Shown: piece after piece, positions 18,363 through 30,500 of the stretch
How positions within the stretch are numbered: the first letter of the stretch is position 1
Layout of the letters: every line of letters starts with the position of its first letter
Notes under the pieces: model-generated
Seen by the model: only the letters and a program-made list of their open reading frames with translations
Told to the model about the DNA's origin: nothing
The model's database searches: none
Position numbers and translations under genes: made by a program
NCBI GenBank assembly: GCA_964035545.1
Contig: OZ037767.1
Location: 8,856,207-8,920,206, forward strand
Source of the DNA: Bugula neritina
Lineage: Eukaryota; Bryozoa; Gymnolaemata; Cheilostomatida; Bugulidae
Reading direction: 5' to 3'
Length of the DNA stretch: 64,000 nucleotides

Positions 18363-18545
18363 TCTGCTGTCACTAAGGTTCAACTCTTTTAACTTAAAGT
18401 GGAAGAGCTGAGCTCTATCAGGATAACTAAACTGTCTGCACTGCTGGTAGAGATCTATATGACTGTATAATCAGTTATACGCATGAGGTAACAGAATGAT
18501 TGGCTCACATCATAGTCACTCATGCTACAATATATAACATCAGTA
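18363..18545 (-). promoter_or_regulatory. P450 copy 2 promoter and 5' UTR
   Basis: In the gene's sense it carries GTAGCATGAGTGACT, a CCAAT box (AGCCAATC, complement 18506-18499) and CTCATGCGTATAACTGAT, in the same order as in copy 1. The conserved block ends near 18545, next to a LINE remnant. Confidence 0.6.
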
Positions 18546-18584
18546 GACACTATGTTGCTGCATCTTAAAAAAGAGTGAAATATT

Positions 18585-19640
18585 AAAGCAAGGTGGCACA
18601 TCTCTAAAAAAGACATCGTGGGAAATCTTATGTAGAGCTTGGAGAAATGGGACAATTCCTAAAGGCTGGAGGGACGCTGCCATGATAACTACATTTAAGT
18701 TATCATGACTGTAGTAACTACCGAGGTATCTTCCTGCTATCAATCCCTGGTAAAGTCATGGCAAGAACTCTGCTCTAACGGATAAATGATCACATCGAAA
18801 CTATTATTCTCCCAGAAACTCAATGCGGTTTTTTCCAGCTGAGAGGAGCACAGTGGATATGATTTTTACATTAAAGCAAGTGCAAGAAAAGTGTAGTGTA
18901 CGCTGTGTTCATAGACTTCACCAAAGCCTTTGACACTGTTAGCAGAGAGACGCTGTGGATCATCCTTGGGAGATACAGTGTTCCATCACACTTGATTAAG
19001 CTGATTCAGCAATTTCATATTAGAATAGAAGCACATATATCATGCAAAGGCCAGCTGTCACCGCCATTTGCTGTCAATAATGCAGTAAAGCAAGGCTGGC
19101 TTCTTGTGCCTACATTATTTAGCATATACCTGGGGTGCGGTACTTGATGAAGCATTCTTCAACACCAGCCACGGTATCTACCTGCAAACCAAACCTGGTG
19201 CTAATCTATTCAACCTTGCTTTTTTTAAATTTAAGAGTTGTCACATTTAACTACACTTTGTGAGTTGATGTACGTAAATGAGACAGCACAAACAGCACAC
19301 AGCTTGGAGGATATGCAAGTGGTTACATCACGCTTTGCTAACGCTGCCCATGACTTTGGATTGTGTATAAATTTGCACAAAACAGAGGTCATGTACCAAT
19401 CATGTGCGCATACAACCGAAAGATCTGGCAACAGCCAAATTGAGGACCACCCTCTCGAGAATGTTAGCAGGTTTACATACCTTGGAGTCTAGAAATCGAA
19501 CTACAAACTAGGATGTGTAAAGATTCAGTTGCACTTAAGAGATTAAGAGAAAAACTCTGGAACAACAATGGTGTGACAATCAGAGTGAAATGTCAAGTGT
19601 ACAGAGCTATTGTTCTGACCACCCTACTTTACGGCTCTAA
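18585..19640 (+). pseudogene. LINE reverse transcriptase remnant
   Basis: Non-LTR retrotransposon RT in pieces: GTIPKGWRDA, NYRGI...PGKVMARTLL, then the open frame VFIDFTKAFDTVSRETLW (motif A, catalytic Asp present), then LSPPFAV and VKQG. Motif C, normally YxDD, reads LMYVNETAQTAHS, so both aspartates are lost. HKTEVMYQS and FTYLGV follow. Several stops and frameshifts occur. It is an inactive fragment upstream of P450 copy 2. Confidence 0.85.
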
Positions 19641-19829
19641 AATGTCATTTGAGTAAAATGAAATTTAAAGTATTCAATTGTGGTGCTTTGATGTGAGATA
19701 TAATGTTCAACATCATACAAACCATAAGCTTTGAAGATACATTTTCTTTGCGCAAATTGCTTATGCAATTTAGAAATGTCAAATATTAGTTCTATACTTT
19801 GTTAACAACTACATTTGAGGCTATTTTTT

Positions 19830-20245
19830 ATCCATTATAGACAAGCTAGACTCAAAATATGCAGTTTGATCTGATTTAAGTAGTCATTCATGCATACACA
19901 TACAGGCATTCAAGTTAAGCAGATAGACTGGCCCATATCACTGAGTTTGACCTTTACCCTGCTTTCATGTCTCAATTTAGCTGCAATTGAACATATCAAT
20001 ACATGGGAGGACAGTAATAACTTTTGTTGGCACAAACATTTAGAACAGCCTAATCTGAATTCACTATTTATAGATAATGTTCAAGTAACTGCCCATCACT
20101 ATTGTGCAATGAGGCTATTTTTATCTAGACAATCTTGTATGGTATACTCACGAAGACAGAAAAATTCAGCAGTCTGATGACTGAATGAATTTTTTGGAAA
20201 ATGAAACCCTACCCTACTAAGACCAAATTCTCCTCCCCCCTCCAG
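19830..20245 (+). repeat. Dispersed repeat, copy b
   Basis: Same family as 9640-10045. The 95-codon open frame at 19890-20177 is not kept in the other copy, so it is not supported as a gene. Confidence 0.7.
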
Positions 20246-20764
20246 TGCAAATCCTCCCTTTGGTGGGAATCACAAGCATAAGGCAAGCAAATTAAGTTGA
20301 ATAAATTAGATAAGTCATCTTCATACATATTAAGACAGGTGTTCCGAAAAAATTGGAATTATATTACTAACATCTGATCTTCAATATCAGATTGCTTGAT
20401 TGTGCTATAAGGTAGCATCCTACTCGACCAGGTATGGCAGTATATAGTCTGATCCTCTGATACAGCTAATTAAAACTCATGACCTAGTTTTCTGCCAGCG
20501 ATATGAATAGCCATTAGAAATCATTCTTTGAAGTTTTTTATCAAATAATTTGTGTCAAATGTGAATTCCAGTACTGGCCAGTCCCACATTTTCACTGTGT
20601 ATAATGTAATTGGCAGTTACAACATATATGAACAACATTAGCTGTGAATGGCATTGGAATTTTAGCATATTTTAGCATATAATTATAATCAGTATCTATA
20701 AATAGATCAGCTATCAAAGTAGCTTCCCTGGGAGTACAATTTTGGTACATGAGCTGCATTTATT

Positions 20765-20990
20765 AGGGAGCAGCCGTGGTCTAGGGGTTAGACTTTAGAG
20801 TGTTTGGCTTAGCAAACACGAAGTCATGTATTCTGACCCCATCGAAGGTCATTGATGATGTTTATAGGAAAATCATCCAGTCATAATAGCTACTGTGCCA
20901 CATAAATGAATAAGTCTTAGCCCCACTTTAAAAAAACCCTTTTCGTCAGGGGTTTTCCAGGAATGGCGACTATGAACTTGTTAGTTTTTC
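20765..20990 (+). mobile_element. tRNA-derived SINE, copy 1
   Basis: The head, GGTCTAGGGGTTAGA ... AAGTCATGTATTCTGACCCC, resembles pol III A and B boxes (B box decayed). The body contains ATCCAGTCATAATAGCT and the tail AACCCTTTTCGTCAGGGG. Four related copies occur in the window (33185, and on the minus strand 51680, 53999 and 57246). Confidence 0.75.
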
Positions 20991-22061
20991 GTGAGTGAGT
21001 TGCATTTATGGTGATTAGATATAAATTATAGCTTCATACTGTAGGTTAGTTTTATCGGAGAACTCTTATTACTTTATGTATACACCAAGGAGAGCCTGCA
21101 GTCCGTGACAAACTTTGTTGGGCACAGAACATGTTACTATAAGTTGAGTCATAAAGGGAGATTCACCAAGAACAGCTAGTACATAGTACATACATAAAGT
21201 GATAGCTTTTTATATGAACGCTTTCCACAGCTTTTCCCTTAAAGCTTGTATAACAAAAATGCTATAATATACAACAAAGCCAGTTTAAAATTTACTACAG
21301 CTAGAATGACAGCTATAAATATTTGAAGTTCTACTTCTAAAATTGGATAGGATTTGTTATGTGTGAACTTTATATTTGAGAATGTCATCATAATGTGTAT
21401 GCTAATTGTCAATGTCAAAATAATATCACATACTATAGATTATAAAACAGTGCTCCCTCCATCGCTCACAGACTTAATTCTTACAAAATTCCATGGATCA
21501 CACAAAGGCTTGGGTGTCCATTTTTGGCTGAAGCACCATTGAAAATACGTAGTGACATAAGATTTTTGTGTGCTTATTTCAAAGCATGTAAAGCAATCAT
21601 TATTAGAGAAAGTATTTGTTGTATGGCATGACCTGTGTTGATTTAATAGTAATTAAGTGGACTAATTGTCAAATGTGTATAAATTGACAAGTTTAGATTA
21701 AATATAGAGTCAAATTCCTCAGAGAATATTTTTATAATAATTTGACAGTGTAGATAACAATGTCAAGCAGTTATATAACTCCACATATTTAAGATAGGCT
21801 ATTTAGTCACCATAAATACAGCTCATGTACTTAAATCATACTCCCAGAGATATGCTACTTTGCTGGAATCTCTAGAGGTTATTCACGTGATGATGTGGTT
21901 CATTTGGTACCTGCATGTACTCTATGTAAACATAAACTTGTTGTCAACCAACTGCTATTTCGGTTTAATAGCAAATATGCTTCCATTTATCTTTTTTTCT
22001 GTATCATAATATACAGCTATACATTGTGACTAGAAAATATTATTGCTGTATAGAGTTTCAC
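20991..22061. other. Gene-free stretch
   Basis: AT-rich DNA without a convincing coding frame. An antisense copy of the AGCTTCCCTG...CATGAGCTG repeat lies at about 21815-21890. Nothing else is recognised. Confidence 0.5.
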
Positions 22062-22587
22062 TGTTGGGTTTCACTAGCTGCTGGGTTTCACTAGCTGCTG
22101 GGTTTCACTAGCTGCTGGGTTTCACTAGCTGCTGGGTTTCGCTAGCTGCTGGGTTTCGCTAGCTGCTGGGTTTCGCTAGCTGCTGGGTTTCGCTAGCTGC
22201 TGGGTTTCGCTAGCTGCTGGGTTTCGCTAGCTGCTGGGTTTCGCTAGCTGCTGGGTTTCGCTAGCTGCTGGGTTTCGCTAGCTGCTGGGTTTCGCTAGCT
22301 GCTGGGTTTCGCTAGCTGCTGGGTTTCGCTAGCTGCTGGGTTTCGCTAGCTGCTGGGTTTCGCTAGCTGCTGGGTTTCGCTAGCTGCTGGGTTTCGCTAG
22401 CTGCTGGGTTTCGCTAGCTGCTGGGTTTCGCTAGCTGCTGGGTTTCGCTAGCTGCTGGGTTTCGCTAGCTGCTGGGTTTCGCTAGCTGCTGGGTTTCGCT
22501 AGCTGCTGGGTTTCGCTAGCTGCTGGGTTTCGCTAGCTGCTGGGTTTCGCTAGCTGCTGGGTTTCGCTAGCTGCTGGGTTTCGCTAG
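22062..22587. repeat. 17-bp minisatellite, about 31 copies
   Basis: The unit is TGCTGGGTTTCGCTAGC. The first copy has TGTTGGG and the first four carry CAC in place of CGC; all later copies appear identical. The near-perfect later array suggests recent expansion from one variant. It has no long open frame, because a period of 17 puts a TAG in every frame. Confidence 0.97.
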
Positions 22588-23314
<727 letters not shown>

Positions 23315-23344
23315 ATGTATATATATGCGAGTGCGTGTGTATGT

Positions 23345-23787
23345 GTGTGCTTGATAATATTATTTACCCATGCGAACAGATACACATAATAAATAAAATG
23401 TGAACATATAAAGTATTACTCAGTTATTCAAGTGTTCCATTGAAGCTATGTGTGAATATAAGCATATATTTACATGTATATGTCAGATAATATATTAGTG
23501 AAAGCTGTTGTTGGATTTATTACAATGAGTTCATGCCTCTCTGTTTAAAGAGTAAATTTAACACTTCAATTTTGAAAACAACTAACACACGTTGTTATTG
23601 GACACCATCTAAATTAAGGTCAAAGTTATCTTGTAGCATGAGTGACTATAATATGAGCCAATCACCTGTTACCTCATGATGCGTATAACTGATAAGGCAG
23701 TATTATATAACACTCAGTTTTAACGAGTTCAGGACAATAACATTAAGACCACCCAGTGTGTCAGCAAAGTTCATCTGCAGACAATAA
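23345..23787 (+). pseudogene. P450 relic: promoter fused to last codons
   Basis: From 23345 the sequence parallels the upstream region of P450 copy 1 (TTTACCCATGCGAACA, TGTTCCATTGAAGCTATG, AAGGTCAAAGTTAT, CCAAT box at 23657-23665, TTATATAA). It follows that promoter to about 23733. It then passes directly into LRPPSVSAKFICRQ and a TAA at 23785-23787, the last 14 codons of the P450s. All exons from 1 through most of 10 are missing, as after one large deletion. The DNA beyond the stop matches the 3' flank of copy 2. Confidence 0.8.
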
Positions 23788-24642
23788 AATAAAAGAAACT
23801 GTTTTGAATAACAATATCTTTACTCAGCTCTGACAAGCTACCTGTACACATCAAACATAATTATTATTATGCTCAAATATAAATATTCAGTCATAAACAA
23901 TGTATATAAATGATCAATGATAATTACTGCCAGCTAACAATTAGTTTTTGGTTTATATATTCCATACATGCATATCATATCATAGAACATCATGCATATG
24001 GTGCTGTAACACAATAATCGCATATATACATTTTAACAAAAATTATACATCACGAAATATTAAAGTGTCTTTGGGTAAAATACAAAGAATCTTATTGTTT
24101 GAGGCAACAATTGATATGCTCTTGTGCTACTGCAAGCTCCTGTTTTCTTGCTTTCCCACATGTGAGAAGATAACCCTAAACTAATCATAAGAAGTACAGC
24201 ATCTAATGGAGGGATAACTCTCAATAAGCAATGTACAAATATTTATAGTGTTTAATATAATAATATTATTATTATATGAAAGCATCAATCATAACGCATT
24301 ACAAATAATCTATACCAGGGGTGTCCAACCTTTTCAAAGCAAGGGCTATTAAAATTGAATCTTGAATGTTTCCAAATTACTTTATTCCAAATTATCATGA
24401 CTCATTACACAATTAAATAAAGTTCCAATAGTTACTTCAGGCTGCATCTTTTTAGCATGTATATAAATTTAAAACATTTAAAAGTGGCTTTTCAACTCTA
24501 ATTCACATATGTGTGCAATTAATAGTTTTATTTGTTTTGCCTACATAAATGTATAGGCTAGGAGCCTCATCCAGCTCTGGAGCTGCCTGTTGCATAGACA
24601 ACCCTGATTTCTACTAACAGACCGAGTAAGTTTGCTTACATT
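23788..24642 (+). repeat. P450 3' flank of the relic
   Basis: This matches the DNA downstream of P450 copy 2 (reverse complement of about 11900-11465), including ACCTGTACACATCAAACATA and ATAACCCTAAAC. It is interrupted by a hAT element at 24316 and broken off at 24642 by the TIR element. It resumes at 32909. Confidence 0.75.
24316..24606 (+). mobile_element. Non-autonomous hAT-like element, copy b
   Basis: It starts CAGGGGTGTCCAACC and ends ACAACCCTG, flanked by diverged 8-bp repeats ATCTATAC and ATTTCTAC. It sits at the same site as the element at 10219-10564, so both derive from one insertion copied with the flank. About 290 bp, with an internal deletion relative to the other copy. Confidence 0.75.
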
Positions 24643-24981
24643 CACGGGCTTTCCATGTACCGATCTCAAATCGATCTCGCTAAGATCGATCTGAGAAATG
24701 TGCTCAGATCGATCGTTTTTCCATGAGAGTGTCAGATCGATCTCGCGAAGTTGCCTCCTCTTAAGTGAAGGATACTTTAAAAGTATAATTTGTTCACCTA
24801 TTTGAGTGATTAAAGCTACTACTGTTGAAAACAAGATGGTCTTAGTCTAAAATTCAATCCCAGCTATAAAGTGTACGTAGCAAAGCTTTCAGTGTATGGT
24901 AATTTGGCCAATTTAAAATAATTAATTTTAATTTTTTAGCTTGACAGCTTATATAAAATTAATGGCTGTCTTGCAGAGTAT

Positions 24982-25287
24982 TGTGGTGGTTCGTGGAACT
25001 ACCAGCAGCACAACATGTAGGGTCGCGTAATTGACCCGGAACAATGGATAGCCAATTAGCGTAGTTGATAGTTAGCAGCAATTGTAGTTTCCCGCTGCTA
25101 ACTCAGTCGAAGCTAGAGTGTGAAATAGATTAGATGTGTAACTTGTTGGAAATAATGTATCGTGTTTTTATAATGTATAGTTGTGTATAAAATATACTCG
25201 TTCACTCGACTTAGCCTGGTGCAGTTCTATACTAGATAAATAGACTCTCTGGATAGCATATCAACCCTAAATCTGAAAATCTTAACA
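24982..25287 (+). repeat. 5' LTR
   Basis: It begins TGTGGTGGTTCGTGG and ends AATCTTAACA. TATAAAATA at 25186-25194 is the likely core promoter, placing transcript start in the last third of the LTR. Confidence 0.93.
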
Positions 25288-25306
25288 GTGGTGGCAGCGG
25301 TGGGAT
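25288..25306 (+). promoter_or_regulatory. Primer binding site region
   Basis: GTGGTGGCAGCGGTGGGAT follows the LTR directly, the place where a tRNA primer would anneal. The matching tRNA was not identified. Confidence 0.55.
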
Positions 25307-25318
25307 AGTGCATCCAAG

Positions 25319-26278
25319 ATGGAGACTGAAAATGCTGAAACTCAACCACCGGCAATCGAAGGTGAGCGTAGAGACAATGCTATAGAGACAATGCCTGTTA
25401 ACCATGTAGTAGAAGAGCGAAGGGTTCCGCGAGAACTAGCTGAAGACCGCTACAGGTTAAAGGCGCCCACCTTCACGGGTGAAGAGGAGGTGGAACAATT
25501 TATCCAAGAGTTTAGCGACGTAATGGACGTCGCTCAGTGGCCCCCTAGGGTGGCCCTGCTGAAGCTTAGAATGGCATTGATGGACAAAGCCAAGCCCTAT
25601 GGGCTGGGCATAGACATTGATAATATCTTTGCTTCTCTGCGGGCCCGCTTTGGCCTCTCGGCTACAGATGCCAGGGCCCGATTACAGAGGTTGCGGCGTG
25701 ATCCCCGCACCCCGCTGCGGGAGCATGCCGCCGCGGTCATGAAGCTGGCACAGATCGCGTACAGCGACTTGCCCCCAGTCAATCGCGAGAGGTACACCCT
25801 CGACGCTTTCATAGCATCTGTCGACGATCTGGGTCTCCACCACCAGTTTCTAGCTAGGGGAGTCACCACCGTTGAAGATGCTCTGACTGAGGGGGAAGCT
25901 TACCTCCTAGCTAACCAAATGCATAAAAGTCGCGGAAGCTCCCGCCAAGTGGAGATAGACCGCGCAGACACGGCCGCGGGACAAGGGGAGGAAACCCCCG
26001 CCGCGGCTGCCGTGTCCCAGTTAGCGACGGCATCAAAAGTCACTCAACTGACGGACATGCTAGCCAAGCTGATAGCAACACTGACACCACAAAACCCAGT
26101 GAGTACCGCCCCTGAGCCCATGCGGCCATCGGCGCCGCCACAGGGAGAAACAGTCAGTTTTTGCTGGGAGTGCGGAAATCAAGGACATTTCCGCCGATAT
26201 TGTCCCTTCCTAAATCAGGGGTTAAACTACCGCGGCCCGCAGATGTTCCCACCTTCCGCGGGCCGACGAAACCTCTAG
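25319..26278 (+). CDS. Ty3-type gag
   Basis: 319 codons. The N-terminal half is acidic, and residues about 45-200 resemble a retrotransposon capsid (FTGEEEVEQFIQEFSDVMD, then LRARFGLSATDARARLQRLR). A single zinc knuckle, CWECGNQGHFRRYC (CX2CX4HX4C), lies around residues 281-294 and would bind element RNA. It ends shortly after in a basic tail. The next frame overlaps it by about 118 bases at -1, so protease would be made by -1 frameshifting or be initiated separately; no clear slippery heptamer was found. The ATG is the first after the primer site. Confidence 0.92.
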   Translation: METENAETQPPAIEGERRDNAIETMPVNHVVEERRVPRELAEDRYRLKAPTFTGEEEVEQFIQEFSDVMDVAQWPPRVALLKLRMALMDKAKPYGLGIDIDNIFASLRARFGLSATDARARLQRLRRDPRTPLREHAAAVMKLAQIAYSDLPPVNRERYTLDAFIASVDDLGLHHQFLARGVTTVEDALTEGEAYLLANQMHKSRGSSRQVEIDRADTAAGQGEETPAAAAVSQLATASKVTQLTDMLAKLIATLTPQNPVSTAPEPMRPSAPPQGETVSFCWECGNQGHFRRYCPFLNQGLNYRGPQMFPPSAGRRNL

Positions 26279-27519
26279 GGAAGAAGAAACGCAGGTCACC
26301 CAGACGGGTACCGCGTACTGGCAACCAACAGTGGCAACAGCCACGACGGACCAGCAAGGGGCTTCGCCCCGCGGCTGCCTTTTCTATGCCCCTTCACAAC
26401 AGATTCACAGGGCTACAAGTCCAAGAACCTGGATGGGAGCACACAAAGGTAGCTGAGAATCTAGCCTCGGCACCCCCGAGGCCTACCTATCACCGCCCCA
26501 AGAGACCTCCTTCGCGACCCAAAGCGAGGGAGGTACTCCCTGCGAGAGTAAGGCCTGAAGGGAGAGTTCAGGTGCAGCCCCATGGGAACAGCTATTTCTT
26601 GCCCGGTAAACTGGAAGGCAAAGCTGTTACTTTTCTCATTGATTCGGGCTGTACCACAAACCTCTTAAGCCGCCAACTCTTCGACACCCTCAGTGCTAGG
26701 GTCAGGGGCGAGATGGAAGCATACGAAGGGGAATACGGCACCCTAGCTGACGGGTCGTGCCTTCCCTTCTATGGTATAATTGAGCTGACGGGACGAGTCC
26801 GCGATCAAACGATCCAAGAGACGTTCATCGTCAGTCAGCTCAAGGAGGATGCTATCCTCGGGATGCCGTTCCTTAAACGGCACGGATGTCACATAGATTT
26901 TAGCAGATCTGCAATGATGATGTCCGGGCGGGAACTCGCCTGCGTCGACAAGTTCGGCTGCCCTTTAGTGGGAGGTGTGCAAGTGGTACGCAACCGTACC
27001 ATACCAGGCCGCTCCCGGGCTACCATTCACTGCAGGGTGAATGGTAGCCGGATCTCTGGACTCGGGGTGGTTGAAGGCGCGCACGAAAAGATCCAACTTG
27101 CCAGCAGTCTGAATCAGCTGACTGAGCAAGGGGAGATCTTAGTGCAGTGCGTCAACCCCTTTACCGAGCCTATCAAGCTCCCGGCTGGGTCGATGCTGGG
27201 CCGTTTTCACTCTGTTCAAGAGGGAGACGTAGGCCCGTCGCTGGGTGATGCGACAGAGGCACTCCCTCGACACCCTATTCAGGGACGAGGGGCAGTCCCA
27301 ACACATCTCCGGGAGTTATACGAGACGGCCAGTAACGGCTGCGCGAGTAACAGAGAGCGCCAGGCTATGGCCAAGTTACTACGCGACTACGGTGATGTGT
27401 TCAGCAGCGGAGAGCATGACGTGGGACTGACTGGAATTGTCAGACACGAAAGGGGCAGGGACAGTCCCTGTCCGGCAGCCCACACGCAGGCTGGGGCCGG
27501 AGAAAGAGAAGGAGGTTAG
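26161..27519 (+). CDS. Ty3-type protease / N-terminal pol
   Basis: An open frame at -1 to gag, without a convincing ATG at its start. The aspartic protease active site is LIDSGCTTNLLS (around residue 160), with the second hydrophobic signature ILGMPFLKRHG about 75 residues later. The frame continues into the protease-RT linker (HDVGLTGIVRHE) and stops at 27517-27519. The RT frame overlaps it at +1 from 27437. In most Ty3-type elements protease and RT are in one frame, so this break near 27450 is either a small indel in this copy or a programmed shift. The protease matures the Gag-Pol polyprotein. Confidence 0.85.
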   Translation: MLGVRKSRTFPPILSLPKSGVKLPRPADVPTFRGPTKPLGKKKRRSPRRVPRTGNQQWQQPRRTSKGLRPAAAFSMPLHNRFTGLQVQEPGWEHTKVAENLASAPPRPTYHRPKRPPSRPKAREVLPARVRPEGRVQVQPHGNSYFLPGKLEGKAVTFLIDSGCTTNLLSRQLFDTLSARVRGEMEAYEGEYGTLADGSCLPFYGIIELTGRVRDQTIQETFIVSQLKEDAILGMPFLKRHGCHIDFSRSAMMMSGRELACVDKFGCPLVGGVQVVRNRTIPGRSRATIHCRVNGSRISGLGVVEGAHEKIQLASSLNQLTEQGEILVQCVNPFTEPIKLPAGSMLGRFHSVQEGDVGPSLGDATEALPRHPIQGRGAVPTHLRELYETASNGCASNRERQAMAKLLRDYGDVFSSGEHDVGLTGIVRHERGRDSPCPAAHTQAGAGEREGG

Positions 27520-30500
27520 CCGACAAGTACGGGATCTTCTGGACCGGGGACTGATAGAGCCCGCCCATAGTGCGTGGAGCTCGCCAGTCGTACTGGTCCG
27601 GAAGAAAGACGGCAGTTGGCGGTTCTGTGTGGACTACCGCAAACTCAATAGCGTAACCATACAGGACGCCTACCCTCTACCTCGTATTGACGAGTCATTG
27701 GACGCCCTAGCCGGCAGCAAGTACTTCAGTACGTTAGACTTGCTAAGCGGCTATTGGCAGGTTCCTCTGAGTCCCGACGCCCAAGAGAAAGCGGCGTTTA
27801 TCACACGGGACGGTTTGTGGAAGTGGAAGGTGCTGCCCTCCGGGTTAACCTCCGCCCCAGCCACCTTCCAGAGGCTGATGGAACAAGTCCTTAGCGGACT
27901 CCATTGGAAGACACTGCTGGTCTACCTCGATGATGTCATCGTAATCTCTCCAGACTTCGAGACACATGTCAGTCGTCTGCAGGAGGTTTTCGAGAGACTC
28001 CGAGGTGCCGGTCTTAAGCTCAAACCTTCCAAGTGCGCTCTGTTGCAGCCGGAGGTCAAGTACCTGGGGCACGTTGTCGGTCGAAACGGCGTGGCAACGG
28101 ATCCCGAAAAGGTACGGGCAGTAGAAGACTGGGTCACCCCCCAAGACTTGACCGGACTCCGGGCTTTCTTGGGGCTGGTAGGGTATTACAGGCAATACAT
28201 ACCAGACTTTGCGGGCATAGCCCAGCCGTTAAACCGGCTTACCGCAAAGGGAGTGACGTGGCAGTGGACCCCAATCGAACAAGAAGCGTTCGACCGCCTC
28301 AAGGGCTGCCTCCTAACGGCGCCCATCTTGGCCTACCCAGACCCCACTCTGGAGTACATCCTAGACACGGACGCCAGTGACCAGAATGTTGGCGCTGTGC
28401 TGTCACAAGTGCAGGAAGGCCGAGAAGTAGTAGTAGCCTACTACAGCAAGTCTCTCTCTCCCGCTGAACGAAATTACTGCACTACCCGCAAGGAACTGCT
28501 GGCAGTAATCAAGTCAGTGAAGCACTTCAGACCATACCTATATGGCAGGAAGTTCCGGCTGCGTACGGATCATGCCTCGCTGATCTGGTTGTGCAGGAGA
28601 GCAGAGCCCTCTAGTCAGGTCGCCCGGTGGCTCGAAATCCTAGCTGAATTCTCATACCGGATCGAACATCGACCGGGCAAGAGACACAGCAATGCGGATG
28701 GGTTGAGTCGCCGACCTGACGGAGGTTGCAAACAGTGTCTCAACATCGAGAGGAGGGACGGAGGTCCCCCACGATGCGAGTTGGAGACGCTGGCTCATCA
28801 CGGAGCACCGTTTGACTGGGATCAAGGTCAACTCAGGCAAAGAGTTGACGAGCCCCCGGAGGATGTGCAAAACCTCCGCGCCAACCCTGTACTGGCCGGT
28901 AATGTTCGAGAGCTGAAGAAGCTCCAAGAAGAGCTGCCTGGAGTCGTGGCAGACATATACCGGGCCAAACGGGAAGGGCGACGACCCAGCGAGGAACGCA
29001 TAAGACAGGGATGCGCCGAGTTCCGGCTATACTGTCAGCGTTGGGACTCGCTGCGGATCGGGCAGGATGGGTTACTAACCATCTCTCTAGCTGCCAGCGG
29101 CAGACACCCGGAAAGGAAGAGGGTAGTCTGCCCCACAGCCATCCGCCGTGAGTTGATTTGGGACACTCACAAGCAGGTCCACGCAGGGGTCAAGCGAGTG
29201 ATGTCCAAATTACGACTCCGGTGGTATTGGCCGCAGATGGAGCGTGACGTCCGGCTCAGAGTCAAACAGTGTGAGATCTGCCAGGCCAGTAAGCATAGCC
29301 GCCCCCCTGGTGAAGCAGGACGGCGGAGGCTATATGCTGGCAGGCCCTGGCAAGTAGTCGCTGTAGACCTGGTCGGACCCATGCCCCTGACCCCCAGAGG
29401 CAATAATTGGATCCTAGTACTAACCGACCACTTTACTAGGTGGGCGGATGCTCTGGCTATCCCAGATGCATCAGCCCCAACAGTGGCCAGGGCACTAGAC
29501 CAACATGTATTCTGTTATTTTGGGCTCCCCGAACAGATACACTCTGATCAAGGCGCTCAATTCCAGTCTCAACTGATGAGCGACCTTTGCCACCTCTGGG
29601 GAGTAAATCAGAGCAGGACCACCCCCTACCACCCTCAAGGTAACGGGGTGGTGGAGCGCAACAACCGGATGCTAGGTGATGCACTCCGGAGTCTCCTCCT
29701 TGGACGAGGTCAAGAGGAATGGGATACGGTGTTGCCGCAAGTCATGCGTGCATACCGTAGCACCCCACACACCAGTACTGGTGAGACCCCAAACCTCTTG
29801 ATGCTCGGGAGGGAGACTCGTGTCCCTGACCATCTCACCTATCACGTTCCAGAGCAGGATAACTCAGTCCATGAGTATGCCAGTGAACTAGTGGAACGGA
29901 TGAAGGCCGCACACGAGATACTGCGTCAACAGCAGTGGAAGGTGCGGCACGAAGATTCCGATGAACCACCCCTCTATCAAAGAGGAGATAAGGTGTGGAT
30001 GGTCAATTACCGTAGGCGCCGCGGACAGGCTGATAAGCTGAAGCCTAAGTTCGTAGGCCCCTACGTGGTCGTCGAGGCTATGCCCAATCATACGTACAAG
30101 ATTGAGCGCTCAGGACAGGTGTCTATCCAGAATGAGTCTCGCTTGAAACCATATTGGGCTAGCCCCGGCGGAGTGGGAGAAGCCCCCCCGTTGTTAGAGC
30201 CCAGGAGGCAGACAACAACGCGCGGGCGACGGCGGCATGGACCTGAATACGAAGTGGTCATACCGCGGGAAGAAAACTTGGTGAGAGAGGAGCGGCAGCT
30301 TTTGTCAACAGAAGCGTGTCCGCCACCGCCAAGTCTAATTCCATCACTTCCAGAAGCCGAGCCGGTTCCGGAAGTGCAAACCCCCACGGAGGGAGGGGCT
30401 CCATCCGGAGAACAAGAAGAGGTGACCGGGGACGGTGAAGTAGAGACGCCATTAGAGGCCCCTACTAACGAACCGGCAAGCGTGTCACCCCCCCCTAGAA

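Noticed and set aside
19890-20177. 95-codon ORF as a gene
   Set aside because: It lies in a dispersed repeat, and the other copy at 9640-10045 does not keep the frame.
22062-22587. CRISPR-like array
   Set aside because: The 17-bp units are contiguous with no spacers, and the DNA is from an animal nucleus.
25597-25869. Antisense frame in gag
   Set aside because: It is the complement of the gag coding sequence, without independent support.
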